Notes: generated by a model not told the origin, from the sequence alone. DNA of 39,751 nucleotides from an uncultured Prevotellaceae bacterium (GCA_947166305.1 CAMVDV010000028.1:1-39751), one strand, 5' to 3'. Shown: positions 18,001-26,086, numbered from the stretch's first letter. Made by a program: numbers and translations.

Positions 18001-19229
18001 GCGACAAGGATATCCTCCGCGACAACTTCGCGGCCAACGAACGCTACATGCAGTTCCTCACGACGAAGGCTGGGGGTGGCTACCAATACAACGGCTCCGA
18101 TCCCATCCATGGCGATTGGGTGGCCTACGTCCCGACGGAAGGTCGCTACATAAGTGTCTGCTATTATGCCTACACAGCCGACCTCATGGCCCGCATCTGC
18201 CGTGCCCTTTCCGAACAGGAAGGTGACACCTACAGCCAGAAGGCCGAGCAATATGAGCAACTCTGCCAGAACATCAAGACAGAATGGCAAGGCCGCTACC
18301 TCACCACGTCGAAGGTTCCGACGCAAGCCACACAGTGTGGCTACCTCATGGCACTCCGTTACAACATGTTGCCCGACGAACAGTCCATTACCCGCACTCG
18401 CAGTTATCTGCATCGAGCCATCGTTAACAATGCCTTCAAACTCAATACCGGCTTCCTCGGTACAGCCATCCTGAACCAGACGCTCACTGAGAATGGCTAC
18501 AACGACGATGCCTACACGCTCTTGCTGCAGCGTAACGACCCATCGTGGCTTTACAGTGTCGATCAAGGCGCAACGACTATTTGGGAACGCTGGAACTCCT
18601 ATACGGTAGCCAACGGCTATGGTCCTGTCAGCATGAACTCGTTCAATCATTATGCCTACGGCGTTGTGGCAGAATGGATGTTCCATCACATGGCAGGCAT
18701 TGCTCCCGATGAGGCACAACCGGGTTTCAAGCACTTCTTCCTGCAACCCTATCCCGACACGCGCAACATTCTTCGCTACAGCCAGAAGCGCATCACGTCG
18801 GTTGATGCCGACTTCGCTTCCGACTATGGCAGCATCAAGGCTGAGTGGCAATGCGACGGTTCGAAGGAGATGACCTACCGCGTCACCATCCCTGCCGGCA
18901 CTACGGCAACGGTGAAACTCCCCGTCAGCGACGGCCTCTACGTCTACGAAGGACTGTCCCTTGCAGAGGAGGCCGAGGGCGTGGAGTACACGGGTACGGC
19001 CGATGGCTTTGCCAGCTTCGAGGTAGGCTCAGGCTCCTATGAGTTCCGTGTCAGTAAAGATGAGCCGACAGGCATCGGGGGAATTCAAAATTCAAAGTTC
19101 AATAATGAAGATGAGGCCGCAGTCATCTACGACCTCAGCGGGCGCCAATTGCCAAATCGCAAGTTGTCAAGTTATCAAATGCCCCGTGGCATCTACATCA
19201 CCGACGGCAAGAAAGTGGCAGTGAAATGA
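15096..19229 (+). CDS. Secreted GH78 alpha-L-rhamnosidase with two inserted LamG-like domains
   Basis: This predicted alpha-L-rhamnosidase of 1377 residues has a signal peptide (cleavage near AFA). The order is: an N-terminal fibronectin-like domain (about 21-125); two LamG-like domains (about 155-285 and 290-460; signature YYMWQVN ... RPHRW ... FIDGVLVD); the Bac_rhamnosid_N jelly roll (about 510-680; YINGERVGQ ... SSGWW); a further beta domain; then the (alpha/alpha)6 catalytic domain with CPQRDERMGWTAD (about 887-899), DGAYPVIAPYHWG and ATTIWERWNSY (about 1158). The acidic residues in those motifs are those expected in GH78 catalysis. The C-terminal tail (YDLSGRQL ... GKKVAVK) follows a linker encoded by AATTCAAAATTCAAAGTTC, a genomic repeat. 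The stop overlaps the next start (ATGA), indicating translational coupling. Confidence 0.93.
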   Translation: MKSVISLFLSCIMALPAFALDVVGLRTEDYFNPIGIDRSNIHFSWQLQSEQRGVLQTAYNVEVASDANFGNIIWSSGNTESDQCVFVEAKGFTPAAETRYYWRVTVSDNKGQTATSTEKAYFETGLMTPDGWDGTQWIKASTNEQGSEGEASVTDYKVEVKFNVKQLAAGLIFAASDHSNYYMWQVNTNGSVRFRPHRWSGGNPALLSEGAITGVSIKNGEWHTLTVNVTGGNVARTFIDGVLVDTRTGDFTYGDFGFREDYDNGSQPEQAYFDDFKVTANGKVLLEENFEGASCMFQSGTLQNGQFYVTGPGTYAWQQKLAAPVRYDVEYDFTLMKDNASICFSATSNDTYMMWAINTFEVSQPVVRRHAYLNGNLTYSDTPITAFSKADLIGKQHHIVIECETPYIRTYIDDVLVDTYQDTQGILAVGDLGVRVSATGSEREQAYFDNITMTVYDSEGNGTTTFSEDFEGAGNAFNATDIRDYNGSRQCYMEAAVGGSKRLMQQDGSIIAGMPMFRKAFQLGSSVRRARLYATGLGVYNVYINGERVGQTDEDGNTLYDELKPGATEMKKTVFYTTHDVTALLREGKNAIGAQLSSGWWNGAIVHGMYGNKPNAFRALLKIEMEDGTTMTIPTDLSWLCNTNGPLRKGDIYNGETYDARLEAGQFTPDYDDSDWFATAVSTDFKGVIRAFEGPAIMAVEALRRYPQSIQIYEGTKSNGKTYGAINVVEEINGQNNFTLKAGQTAVIDLGQNASGWVSFKAKGARGTKLRFRFGEMPNTTGDRSRGDDGPAGSIYTENLRSAEATLYYTLKGTEEGEAFHPTTTYFGFRYMEVTTSADVELADVIGETVTSAVEEKSSFSTSHEDVNKLYSNIMWGQRSNFVSVPTDCPQRDERMGWTADTQVFSITGLYNADTRNFYKKWMRDLREGQRSDGAYPVIAPYHWGVEYASTGWSEAAIIVPWNVYLMTGDKDILRDNFAANERYMQFLTTKAGGGYQYNGSDPIHGDWVAYVPTEGRYISVCYYAYTADLMARICRALSEQEGDTYSQKAEQYEQLCQNIKTEWQGRYLTTSKVPTQATQCGYLMALRYNMLPDEQSITRTRSYLHRAIVNNAFKLNTGFLGTAILNQTLTENGYNDDAYTLLLQRNDPSWLYSVDQGATTIWERWNSYTVANGYGPVSMNSFNHYAYGVVAEWMFHHMAGIAPDEAQPGFKHFFLQPYPDTRNILRYSQKRITSVDADFASDYGSIKAEWQCDGSKEMTYRVTIPAGTTATVKLPVSDGLYVYEGLSLAEEAEGVEYTGTADGFASFEVGSGSYEFRVSKDEPTGIGGIQNSKFNNEDEAAVIYDLSGRQLPNRKLSSYQMPRGIYITDGKKVAVK

Positions 19230-22171
19230 AGGAAATGGGTAAATATGCCATGCGCTCCGCAGTTGTTCTGCTTTTCCTGTGGTGCTTGAGCTGTCAGACG
19301 AGAGGCGAAGGCGTGCCTTTCGAGACAAAGGAGTTTGCTCGGCCCTCCATGTCGTGGCGTCCCATTCCGCTTTGGTTCTGGAACAATACCAGTGTGAACG
19401 AAGCGTCGCTGCTGAACGAATTGCAGCAGATGGTGGAGAAAGACGGCTACGGCGGCTGTGCCATCCTGCCTTTCGGCGGAGGCTTCCAGCCCGGCTATCT
19501 CTCCGACGACTACTTCCGTCTCTACGGCAAGGCCATCGAGAAAGCCAATTCTCTCGGTGCCCATATGTCCATATATGACGAGTATGGTTTCCCGAGCGGC
19601 AGCATGGGAGCCATCAATGGGTCGGGCGTGACCACCTTCATGAACAACCATCCCGACCATACCGTCAAGCGGCTCGACAAGACGGAGTACCGCGTGGGCA
19701 GCGGCGCGACGTTCAACAGGCAAATTGCCCTTCAGGGGAAACTCATGTCGGTGGTGGCGTGGAATGCCAACACGAAGGAGATTGTCCCCCTGCGCGACAG
19801 CTACGACGAGGCGACAGGCCGCTTGACGTGGACTGCACCGAAGCAGAGTGGCTGGCACATCATGGTGTGCCAATGCGTGAAGGACGGCGACCCCAACGTC
19901 GATTACCTCTCGCCGGAGGCCGTCAGCCTGTTCATCCACGACACTCACGAAGCATACTATCAGCGATTCCCCGACAGCTTCGGAGGCACCGTCGTGTCCA
20001 CTTTCTTCGATGAGCCAACGATGTACCGTGCATCGGGGCGTATGTGGACGGGCGACTTCAACGAGAAGTTCGAGGCGCGCTACGGTTTCTCTCCGGAGGA
20101 ATTTTATCCCGCGTTGTGGTACGACATCGGCCCCAAGACAGCCTATGCCCGCAACCTCCTATTCTCCATGCACTCCACGCTCTACAGCGAGGGCTTCATG
20201 AAGACCATCGGCGACTGGGCTTCCGAGCATAACATCCTTGCCACTGGCCACCAGGACCAGGAGGAAATAGCCAATCCCACCAGCGTCAGCGGCGACTTGA
20301 TGCTCGTGGGCAAGCACCTCTCCATGCCGGGCATCGACAAAATTGGCGGCGGAAGGCCCACAGAGGACTTCTATAAAGTGGTTTCATCCTCGGCCAACAA
20401 CTGGGACAAGACCTTCGTGATGTCCGAAACCTACGGCGCCATGGGCAACATCTCCGTGGAAAAGCTCTACGAAGTGGCCATCGAACAGTACACCAAGGGC
20501 ATCAATCATCTCATTCCCCACGCGGTGTGGTACAACGATCAGGACGTGACGTTCCTGCCAGAGCTGTCCTGGCGCAACCCTCTCTACAGCGCTGACTTGC
20601 CATCGTTCAACGCCTTTCTGTCGCGCCTGAACTACATCTTGGCCCGCGCCGGACGCCATGTGGCCGATGTGGCTGTGCTCTATCCCATACAGACGCAGTA
20701 TGCGGGCCATGTCTTCGACGGGCCTAAGGGCTACTACGAAGGAGGGGTCGAAGTGCCAGGCACTGACTATCCGCAGATATCGCACTACCTGACCGACGAC
20801 CTCGGCATTGACTTCACCTACCTCCACCCGGAGGTCATCGACGACCGCTGCACGGTGTCCGACGGCTTGCTCAACATGAACAATGCCGTCAACCACGAGC
20901 ATTTCCGCGCCATCGTGCTTCCGGGAGTGAAGGTTATCTCGCTGTCGAACATGAAGAAGATAGCCGATGCCTGGGAACAGGGCGTGCGTGTCATCTTCAC
21001 GACGCAGTATCCGCAGCTTGCAGCCGACGGCGATGAGGGCAATAGCGAAGTGCAGAATATCGTGGCCCGAATGTTGGGAGCGGAGGAGAACGCGGCGGTC
21101 TTCCTGCCCACGCCCACGGCCGAGACGCTGGGAGAAGCCCTCGAGGAGTGTCTTCCCGAGCGCGATGTCCGTTTCTCCGGCGGCACGCATCCCTTCAACT
21201 ACTTGCACAAAGTCATCGACGGACGCGACGTCTGGTTCTTTGGAAACATTGATGCCACGTCGGCCACGAACACCATTCGGCTGAAAACCTCGGCGGAGAA
21301 GCTCTCCATGCTCAATCCTCACACGGGCAAGCAGGAAACAATTCAAAATTCAAAATTAAAAATTCAAAGTGACGGCACCGTGGAGCTGAGCCTGACGCTC
21401 CGGCCCTGCCAGTCGATGTTCGTGGTGGACAGCGACTTGCTCCTCCAGAACGGCACCATCGACAGCCCTTCCGACGAGAAGCTGAGCTACACGATTGAGA
21501 TGCAGACGGAGGTGGAACAGCTCTCGGCAGGCATTTGTTTCTCCGTCAGCGACGCAGGGAACTACTACATGTGGCAGTTCAATGCTTCCGACCCCCAGCA
21601 TCCTCGTCTCCGACCCCATCGCTGGATGGGCGGAGCGGCTTCCCTCTTGGGCGAGATCGACTTGCCTGCCGAGGCCGCCATACAGACGGGACAGCCCTTC
21701 AGGGTGCGGCTCGAGGTGGACGACGAGGCTTACCTGCGCACCTACATCAACGACGTGCTGGTGGATGAGCGCGGCGGCAGTTTCGCTTTCGGCAGGATAG
21801 GTTTCCGCCAGGCGCACGACGATGCCTACGGAAAGACCGAGATAGCCTGGTTCGACGACGTGAGTGTCCGCTTCTCCACCGGCGAGCTCGTCTTCTCGGA
21901 GGACTTCTCTCGCACCAATCCCTTCAGCGACGGCACCATCCGCTCCGGGCGCTTGCGCGTGGCAGGGCAGATGTCGCGCGACATATTGGCCTGGCTTGAG
22001 GACGCACCCGACGGCATTGAGGATGAAAAAGTTAAAAGGTTAAAAAGTGAAAATGAGGCGGCTGTCTATAACTTGAGCGGCCAGAAGATAGCAAACGGCG
22101 GGCAGTCGCGCACTCCATCGCCGTGGGGAATCATCGTCAGGAAAGGGAAGAAGTTCCTGACGCGACGCTGA
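19226..22171 (+). CDS. GH106-like glycoside hydrolase with a C-terminal LamG-like domain
   Basis: This 981-residue exported protein has a hydrophobic leader, possibly a lipoprotein signal (CLSC, a weak lipobox). The N-terminal region (WRPIPLWFWNN, about residue 50) and the barrel motifs IYDEYGFPSGS (near 117), FFDEPTMY (near 261) and MSETYGAMGN (near 398) resemble GH106 and related rhamnosidase-type enzymes. Acidic residues in the last two motifs are plausible catalytic groups. A LamG-like domain (about 752-905) is closely similar to those of the GH78 protein upstream and the secreted protein downstream. Two in-frame AT-rich repeats are translated: IQNSKLKIQSDG (near 712) and EKVKRLKSENE (near 934), the second just before the YNLSGQKI tail. 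It overlaps the GH78 stop by 4 bp. The exact CAZy family is less certain than the fold. Confidence 0.8.
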   Translation: MKEMGKYAMRSAVVLLFLWCLSCQTRGEGVPFETKEFARPSMSWRPIPLWFWNNTSVNEASLLNELQQMVEKDGYGGCAILPFGGGFQPGYLSDDYFRLYGKAIEKANSLGAHMSIYDEYGFPSGSMGAINGSGVTTFMNNHPDHTVKRLDKTEYRVGSGATFNRQIALQGKLMSVVAWNANTKEIVPLRDSYDEATGRLTWTAPKQSGWHIMVCQCVKDGDPNVDYLSPEAVSLFIHDTHEAYYQRFPDSFGGTVVSTFFDEPTMYRASGRMWTGDFNEKFEARYGFSPEEFYPALWYDIGPKTAYARNLLFSMHSTLYSEGFMKTIGDWASEHNILATGHQDQEEIANPTSVSGDLMLVGKHLSMPGIDKIGGGRPTEDFYKVVSSSANNWDKTFVMSETYGAMGNISVEKLYEVAIEQYTKGINHLIPHAVWYNDQDVTFLPELSWRNPLYSADLPSFNAFLSRLNYILARAGRHVADVAVLYPIQTQYAGHVFDGPKGYYEGGVEVPGTDYPQISHYLTDDLGIDFTYLHPEVIDDRCTVSDGLLNMNNAVNHEHFRAIVLPGVKVISLSNMKKIADAWEQGVRVIFTTQYPQLAADGDEGNSEVQNIVARMLGAEENAAVFLPTPTAETLGEALEECLPERDVRFSGGTHPFNYLHKVIDGRDVWFFGNIDATSATNTIRLKTSAEKLSMLNPHTGKQETIQNSKLKIQSDGTVELSLTLRPCQSMFVVDSDLLLQNGTIDSPSDEKLSYTIEMQTEVEQLSAGICFSVSDAGNYYMWQFNASDPQHPRLRPHRWMGGAASLLGEIDLPAEAAIQTGQPFRVRLEVDDEAYLRTYINDVLVDERGGSFAFGRIGFRQAHDDAYGKTEIAWFDDVSVRFSTGELVFSEDFSRTNPFSDGTIRSGRLRVAGQMSRDILAWLEDAPDGIEDEKVKRLKSENEAAVYNLSGQKIANGGQSRTPSPWGIIVRKGKKFLTRR

Positions 22172-22203
22172 CCTCCCCCTCTCCCGCTGACGGCCCCGGA
22201 AAA

Positions 22204-22291
22204 CGCCGCACGTTGCGAAGCCAATCCCCGCACGCTGCGATGCCCGACGCCGCACGCTGCGATGCTAATCTCCGCACGCTGCGTTTCCAGA
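22204..22291. repeat. 22-bp-period GC-rich array D (4 units)
   Basis: Units start at 22204, 22226, 22248 and 22270 with core CGCCGCACGCTGCG, a variant of the other arrays, again exactly 22 bp apart. The array lies between the GH106-like gene and the next secreted protein gene. Confidence 0.85.
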
Positions 22292-22372
22292 CACCCCGGC
22301 CGGCGATGAGAAGGACAGACACGGAAACAATATATCATCATTTATTATACAACCATTTATAGTTAACTTAAA

Positions 22373-24895
22373 ATGAAAAGAATGAGATTTGCAGCGATGC
22401 TGTTGGCCCTGATGGTTGGCAGCATCCAAGCGTGGAGCTATCGGATTACCGATAACTACACCATCGAGACCAAGTTCAAGATCAACGCCATCGGCGCCGG
22501 CATCGCCTTCCGTACCTACGAAGGCTTCGGCGGACAGATTTGTATGTGGCAGTTCAACGTGGGCGTCGACGGCTCGAAGTCGCTGTTCCGTCCGCACGAC
22601 TGGAAGGTGGGAGGCATCCTCCTCGCCGAGATCAACACCGCCGACAAAGGCGTCACACTGAACACCACCGATTGGTTCGTGACCAGAATCGAAGTCACGA
22701 ACGACGGCACCCACGCCAACACCTACCTGCGTCGCGCTGACCAGACCGACTTCGTCCTCATCGATTCGCGCGACGGCAACTTCCGCTTCGGCATGGTGGG
22801 CACACGTCAGGACCACGACGGCAACACCAACGAGTCGGCCTCCTACGACTATTTCCTCGTCACCGCCAATGAGACCGGCGAGGTGCTCTACAGCGAAGAC
22901 TTCGAAGCCACCAACGGAGACTGGAAAAACGACCCGACATGGGCCGGCGGAGCCATCACGACGGAAGGCCGCAACCTCTCGGAAGTGAAGTATTTCCCCA
23001 ACAATATGTTCAAGGACGCCGTGAAGATGCACTACACGGTGGAGGCCGATATGAACATCGTCAGCGGCTACGCTTCCCTCATCTTCGGCCTCACCGAGAG
23101 CGGAAGCAACTATATGTGGCAGATTTCTCCCAACTATTACAACGACACCAGCGTCAACAACTACTATCATCTCGACTATGGTAACGAAAACTGGAAGGCT
23201 CATGCAGGCGGACCCCGCTACCCCGACACCGAAGCCATCGACTTCTGGGACGTCAACCACCACGTCATGATTGAAGTAGATGCCAACGTCGTCCGCACTT
23301 ACATCGACGAGAGACTCGTCGACACCTTCACGCAGTGCGACATGACCGACCTTGCCTTGCTCAATCCAGGCAAGGTGGGTATCCGCGTCGACGCAGCCAA
23401 TGGACTCCTCCACAGCGTGTATATCGACAACGTCAAGCTCACGGAGTATGACGACGACGACAACCCCACCGTCGTCATGGAAGAAGGATTCGACGGCGGA
23501 CAGGCTCACTACTTCGAGCTCACCGGCAAGAATGCCACCTATGCACAAGTGGTGGATGTGGACGGAGACTACGCCCTCTTCATCGAATGCGACGGCACCG
23601 CCGACAAGAGCGCCAAGGTGCGTCTCATCCAGACCGACGACTATGTTTGTCACCACGTCTTCGTAAACGGCATCTGCAGCATTTGCGATGAGTACGAAGA
23701 GCCTGGCTATGACACCACTTTGGGCGCCTACACCATCGGCAACCTCGGCCAGCTCATCCGCTTCTCGCAAATCGTCAACGGCGGCGAGCAAGGCGCCAAC
23801 GGCTCCCTCACGGCAGACATCGACATGGAATACAGCGACCTGTTCCAGCCCATCGGCCTCAACAACGACGGCTCATGGCAGCGTCCCTTCATGGGAACGT
23901 TCTATGGTAACAACCACGTCATCAGCAATCTCTACGTGAAGACCGAATGTGAAGGCGGACTCTTCTCTCGCACACGAGGCGGAAAGATATACAATCTCGG
24001 CCTCATCAACGCCTACATCGAGAGCACGGCAGGCCTGCGTTGCGGCGCCATCGCTGGCGAACACCACGACAACGCACAGATGGACAACTGCTACGCACGC
24101 GGCGACATCGAATTTGTCACGACACATGCCCAGAAGAACGCCTTGGCTGGCGAGACGGCAGGCGGACACTTCCACAACTGCTACACGACGCTGCCCACCA
24201 TCTCCTGCGACTATCCCATGGAGGGCTCACAGGAAAACAGCTATGCCGGCGTGACTGCCGAGCAAGGAGCCTCTGGCGAAATCACCTACAAGCTTGGCAG
24301 TGCCTTCCGTCAGACCATCGGCGAGGACGCTTATCCCGAGCTCGATCAGACGCACGGCATCGTCTATCCCATCACCGAGGCAGGCTATGCCACCTTCTAC
24401 AACGCTGAGACAGCCGGCACGTTCTCCTCTAATGTCAGCGTCTATACAGGCGTCAAGGGCGAAAACTTCGTTAGCCTCACCGAGCAGCAGAGCACCATTC
24501 CTGCCGAGACAGCCGTCGTGCTGAAGGGCGCAGAAGGCTATTTCAGCTTTGTTCCTACAGAGTCCGCTCCCGCCATCACTGGCTCGAACGACCTCCTCGG
24601 CACCGCTTCTGCCCTCATTGCCACAGGCAACGAGTATATCCTGGCTTCAGAAAGCGACAACGTGGGCTTCTATCAGGCCACGGTTGGCACAGCCATCCCG
24701 GCAGGCAAGGCATACTATCAGAGCACCAGCGGCGTGAAGGCCTATCTCTTCGACGGCGACGATGCCACAGGAATTGAAATGGTCAATGGTCAATGGTCAA
24801 TTGTCAATGACGCCATCTACAATGTCGCCGGCCAACGCCTCCAGAAGGTTCAAAAGGGCATCAACATCGTAAACGGCAAGAAAATACTGAAATAA
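22373..24895 (+). CDS. Secreted protein with two LamG-like domains and a GLUG-like region
   Basis: This 840-residue protein has a signal peptide (cleavage near IQA). Two LamG-like domains occupy about 20-185 and 190-395; the first carries the locus signature MWQFN ... FRPHDW. A short H-x-x-F ... C-x-x-C motif (CHHVFVNGICSICD, near 430) leads into a GLUG-like block (about 450-630; ADIDMEYSDLFQPIG ... GGLFSRT). A beta-rich domain and the YNVAGQRL ... NGKKILK tail follow. The tail is preceded by IEMVNGQWSIVND, encoded by tandem GGTCAATGGTCAATTGTCAAT repeat DNA. No catalytic motif is visible, so it is probably a surface glycan-binding or scaffold protein of the rhamnosidase locus. A 50-residue ORF begins 2 nt after its stop. 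Confidence 0.8.
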   Translation: MKRMRFAAMLLALMVGSIQAWSYRITDNYTIETKFKINAIGAGIAFRTYEGFGGQICMWQFNVGVDGSKSLFRPHDWKVGGILLAEINTADKGVTLNTTDWFVTRIEVTNDGTHANTYLRRADQTDFVLIDSRDGNFRFGMVGTRQDHDGNTNESASYDYFLVTANETGEVLYSEDFEATNGDWKNDPTWAGGAITTEGRNLSEVKYFPNNMFKDAVKMHYTVEADMNIVSGYASLIFGLTESGSNYMWQISPNYYNDTSVNNYYHLDYGNENWKAHAGGPRYPDTEAIDFWDVNHHVMIEVDANVVRTYIDERLVDTFTQCDMTDLALLNPGKVGIRVDAANGLLHSVYIDNVKLTEYDDDDNPTVVMEEGFDGGQAHYFELTGKNATYAQVVDVDGDYALFIECDGTADKSAKVRLIQTDDYVCHHVFVNGICSICDEYEEPGYDTTLGAYTIGNLGQLIRFSQIVNGGEQGANGSLTADIDMEYSDLFQPIGLNNDGSWQRPFMGTFYGNNHVISNLYVKTECEGGLFSRTRGGKIYNLGLINAYIESTAGLRCGAIAGEHHDNAQMDNCYARGDIEFVTTHAQKNALAGETAGGHFHNCYTTLPTISCDYPMEGSQENSYAGVTAEQGASGEITYKLGSAFRQTIGEDAYPELDQTHGIVYPITEAGYATFYNAETAGTFSSNVSVYTGVKGENFVSLTEQQSTIPAETAVVLKGAEGYFSFVPTESAPAITGSNDLLGTASALIATGNEYILASESDNVGFYQATVGTAIPAGKAYYQSTSGVKAYLFDGDDATGIEMVNGQWSIVNDAIYNVAGQRLQKVQKGINIVNGKKILK

Positions 24896-24896
24896 T

Positions 24897-25049
24897 ATGA
24901 AGTACGTTAAGCCAATCATCAAAATCAGCGAGGCTGAGGCAGCCACGATGCTGGCCGAGAGCCTCAGCGTAGTCAGCGACAAGACCGTCGACGGCTCGCA
25001 GGCACTGACACAAAAATCCGACGACTGGGACATCTGGGGCGAAGAATAA
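24897..25049 (+). CDS. Small 50-residue conserved-looking peptide
   Basis: An ATG starts one nucleotide after the preceding stop (TAATATG), indicating translational coupling. The product begins MKYVKPIIKISEAEA, carries Ser/Thr-rich middle residues, and ends acidic with SDDWDIWGEE. No signal peptide or membrane segment is visible. Short MK(K)Y-x-x-P peptides of 45-60 residues are often found next to exported proteins in Prevotella-like genomes, but I know of no assigned function. Good codon use, tight spacing and a following strong hairpin support real expression. Alternatives are a processed signal or precursor peptide, or a small cytoplasmic protein. Confidence 0.65.
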   Translation: MKYVKPIIKISEAEAATMLAESLSVVSDKTVDGSQALTQKSDDWDIWGEE

Positions 25050-25109
25050 CACCGACGCCCCGAGGCAGCCGGAGCTTCCGAAAGCACTCCGCTGCCCCAG
25101 CAATACAAG

Positions 25110-25146
25110 GAAGGCAGTTCTCTCCACAGGCGGGAGAACTGCCTTC
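25110..25146 (+). terminator. Strong stem-loop ending the rhamnosidase operon
   Basis: A perfect 13-bp stem (GAAGGCAGTTCTC, 25110-25122, with 25134-25146) and an 11-nt loop lie 60 bp after the peptide stop. The T-tract is weak, so it could also be a processing or stability hairpin. Confidence 0.65.
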
Positions 25147-25175
25147 TTCATGTCCGGTAACTCCAGCCCGCACGC

Positions 25176-25337
25176 TTAGTTTGCAAACTAAACACGCTTA
25201 GTTGTCGAACTAAACACGTTCTGTCGGATTTGTAATCCGACAGCATTTAATATAAGCATTTGCAATGCGATAAAACAGTTATATCGGGATTGCAAATCCC
25301 TATACTCCCTGCGTGCGGATTGCAAATCCGCACGAAC
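25176..25337. repeat. Chain of palindromes with TTTGCAAA/ATTTGCAAT-type cores, copy 1
   Basis: Consecutive hairpin-forming palindromes are TTAGTTTGCAAACTAA (25176-25191), TTAGTT ... AACTAA (25198-25213), 25221-25243, GCATTTGCAATGC (25256-25268), GGGATTGCAAATCCC (25286-25300) and 25313-25333. The part 25217-25337 is repeated almost identically at 25608-25728. No gene is convincing here. Confidence 0.85.
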
Positions 25338-25339
25338 AA

Positions 25340-25417
25340 GATTTGATAGATTTGAATCGATTTGTTGGATTTCTGCCCGACAGGGCACTCCTTAATATAA
25401 TCCGCTGAATAGTTACC
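25340..25417. repeat. 78-bp direct repeat Q, copy 1
   Basis: Nearly identical to 25495-25572 (two differences noticed). It contains GCCCGACAGGGC, a 12-bp inverted repeat, and an AT-rich TTAATATAA segment. Confidence 0.85.
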
Positions 25418-25494
25418 TTTTTCCGAGTCGCCTGCGGCGAGAAATCTTTCAAATCTTTTCAAATCAAACAAATCCCTATAGCAATAAATATAAA

Positions 25495-25572
25495 GATTTG
25501 ACAGATTTGAATCGATTTGTTGGATTTCTGCCCGATAGGGCACTCCTTAATATAATCCGCTGAATAGTTACC
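25495..25572. repeat. 78-bp direct repeat Q, copy 2
   Basis: Second copy of 25340-25417 in the same orientation. The region between the copies has no convincing gene. Confidence 0.85.
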
Positions 25573-25607
25573 GTGCAATTCGTGGTAAAAGAAAAACCTT
25601 TTAAACC

Positions 25608-25728
25608 CGTTCTGTCGGATTTGCAATCCGACAGCATTTAATATAAGCATTTGCAATGCGATAAACCAGTTATAGCGGGATTGCAAATCCCTATACTCCC
25701 TGCGTGCGGATTACAAATCCGCACGAAC
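25608..25728. repeat. Chain of palindromes, copy 2
   Basis: Direct repeat of 25217-25337 at an offset of 391 bp, with a few substitutions that mostly keep the hairpins. Confidence 0.85.
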
Positions 25729-25798
25729 GCGACATCATCTTTCTGTGCTTTCTGTGTTTTCTGTGTGAAGTTCATCAGATGAGAGCCGAACCTGCCTT

Positions 25799-25826
25799 GT
25801 AGGGACGCGCCACGGCGCGTCCCTAC
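25799..25826. repeat. GTAGGGACGCGC palindrome (intergenic copy)
   Basis: A 28-bp near-perfect palindrome whose two ends read GTAGGGACGCGC and GCGCGTCCCTAC. The same sequence family is translated twice in the next gene and occurs at 13798-13821. Confidence 0.85.
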
Positions 25827-25893
25827 GGCGCGTTAAATCGTCCAAATCGTGCGTCTGACTTTCCGGGAATAAGACACGCACAGTCAGGAAATG

Positions 25894-25981
25894 ACTAACG
25901 AGTAAATGCCGATTTACTAACGAGTAAATGCCGATTTACTAACGCGTCGTTTGGCGTTTACTAACGAGTCGTTTCCCGGAG
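25894..25981. repeat. 22-bp-period array F with ACTAACG core (4 units)
   Basis: Units start at 25894, 25916, 25938 and 25960 with conserved ACTAACGAGT or ACTAACGCGT and a more variable second half. The 22-bp period and four-unit length match the GC-rich arrays although the core is unrelated. Confidence 0.85.
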
Positions 25982-26086
25982 GCACGGCAAGGCCTTAGCC
26001 GCAAGACTAACGTCATGCCCTCACCGCCTTCCTCTTTTCCCTAAAGAAAAAGTATGTCAACAGTTGGAATTATTATGCAAACTTCG

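Noticed and set aside
25188..25686. Short minus-strand frames reading like CRAEIQQIDSNLSNL and ADLQSARREY
   Set aside because: They are translations of the direct repeats and palindrome chains; start and stop positions simply follow the repeats.
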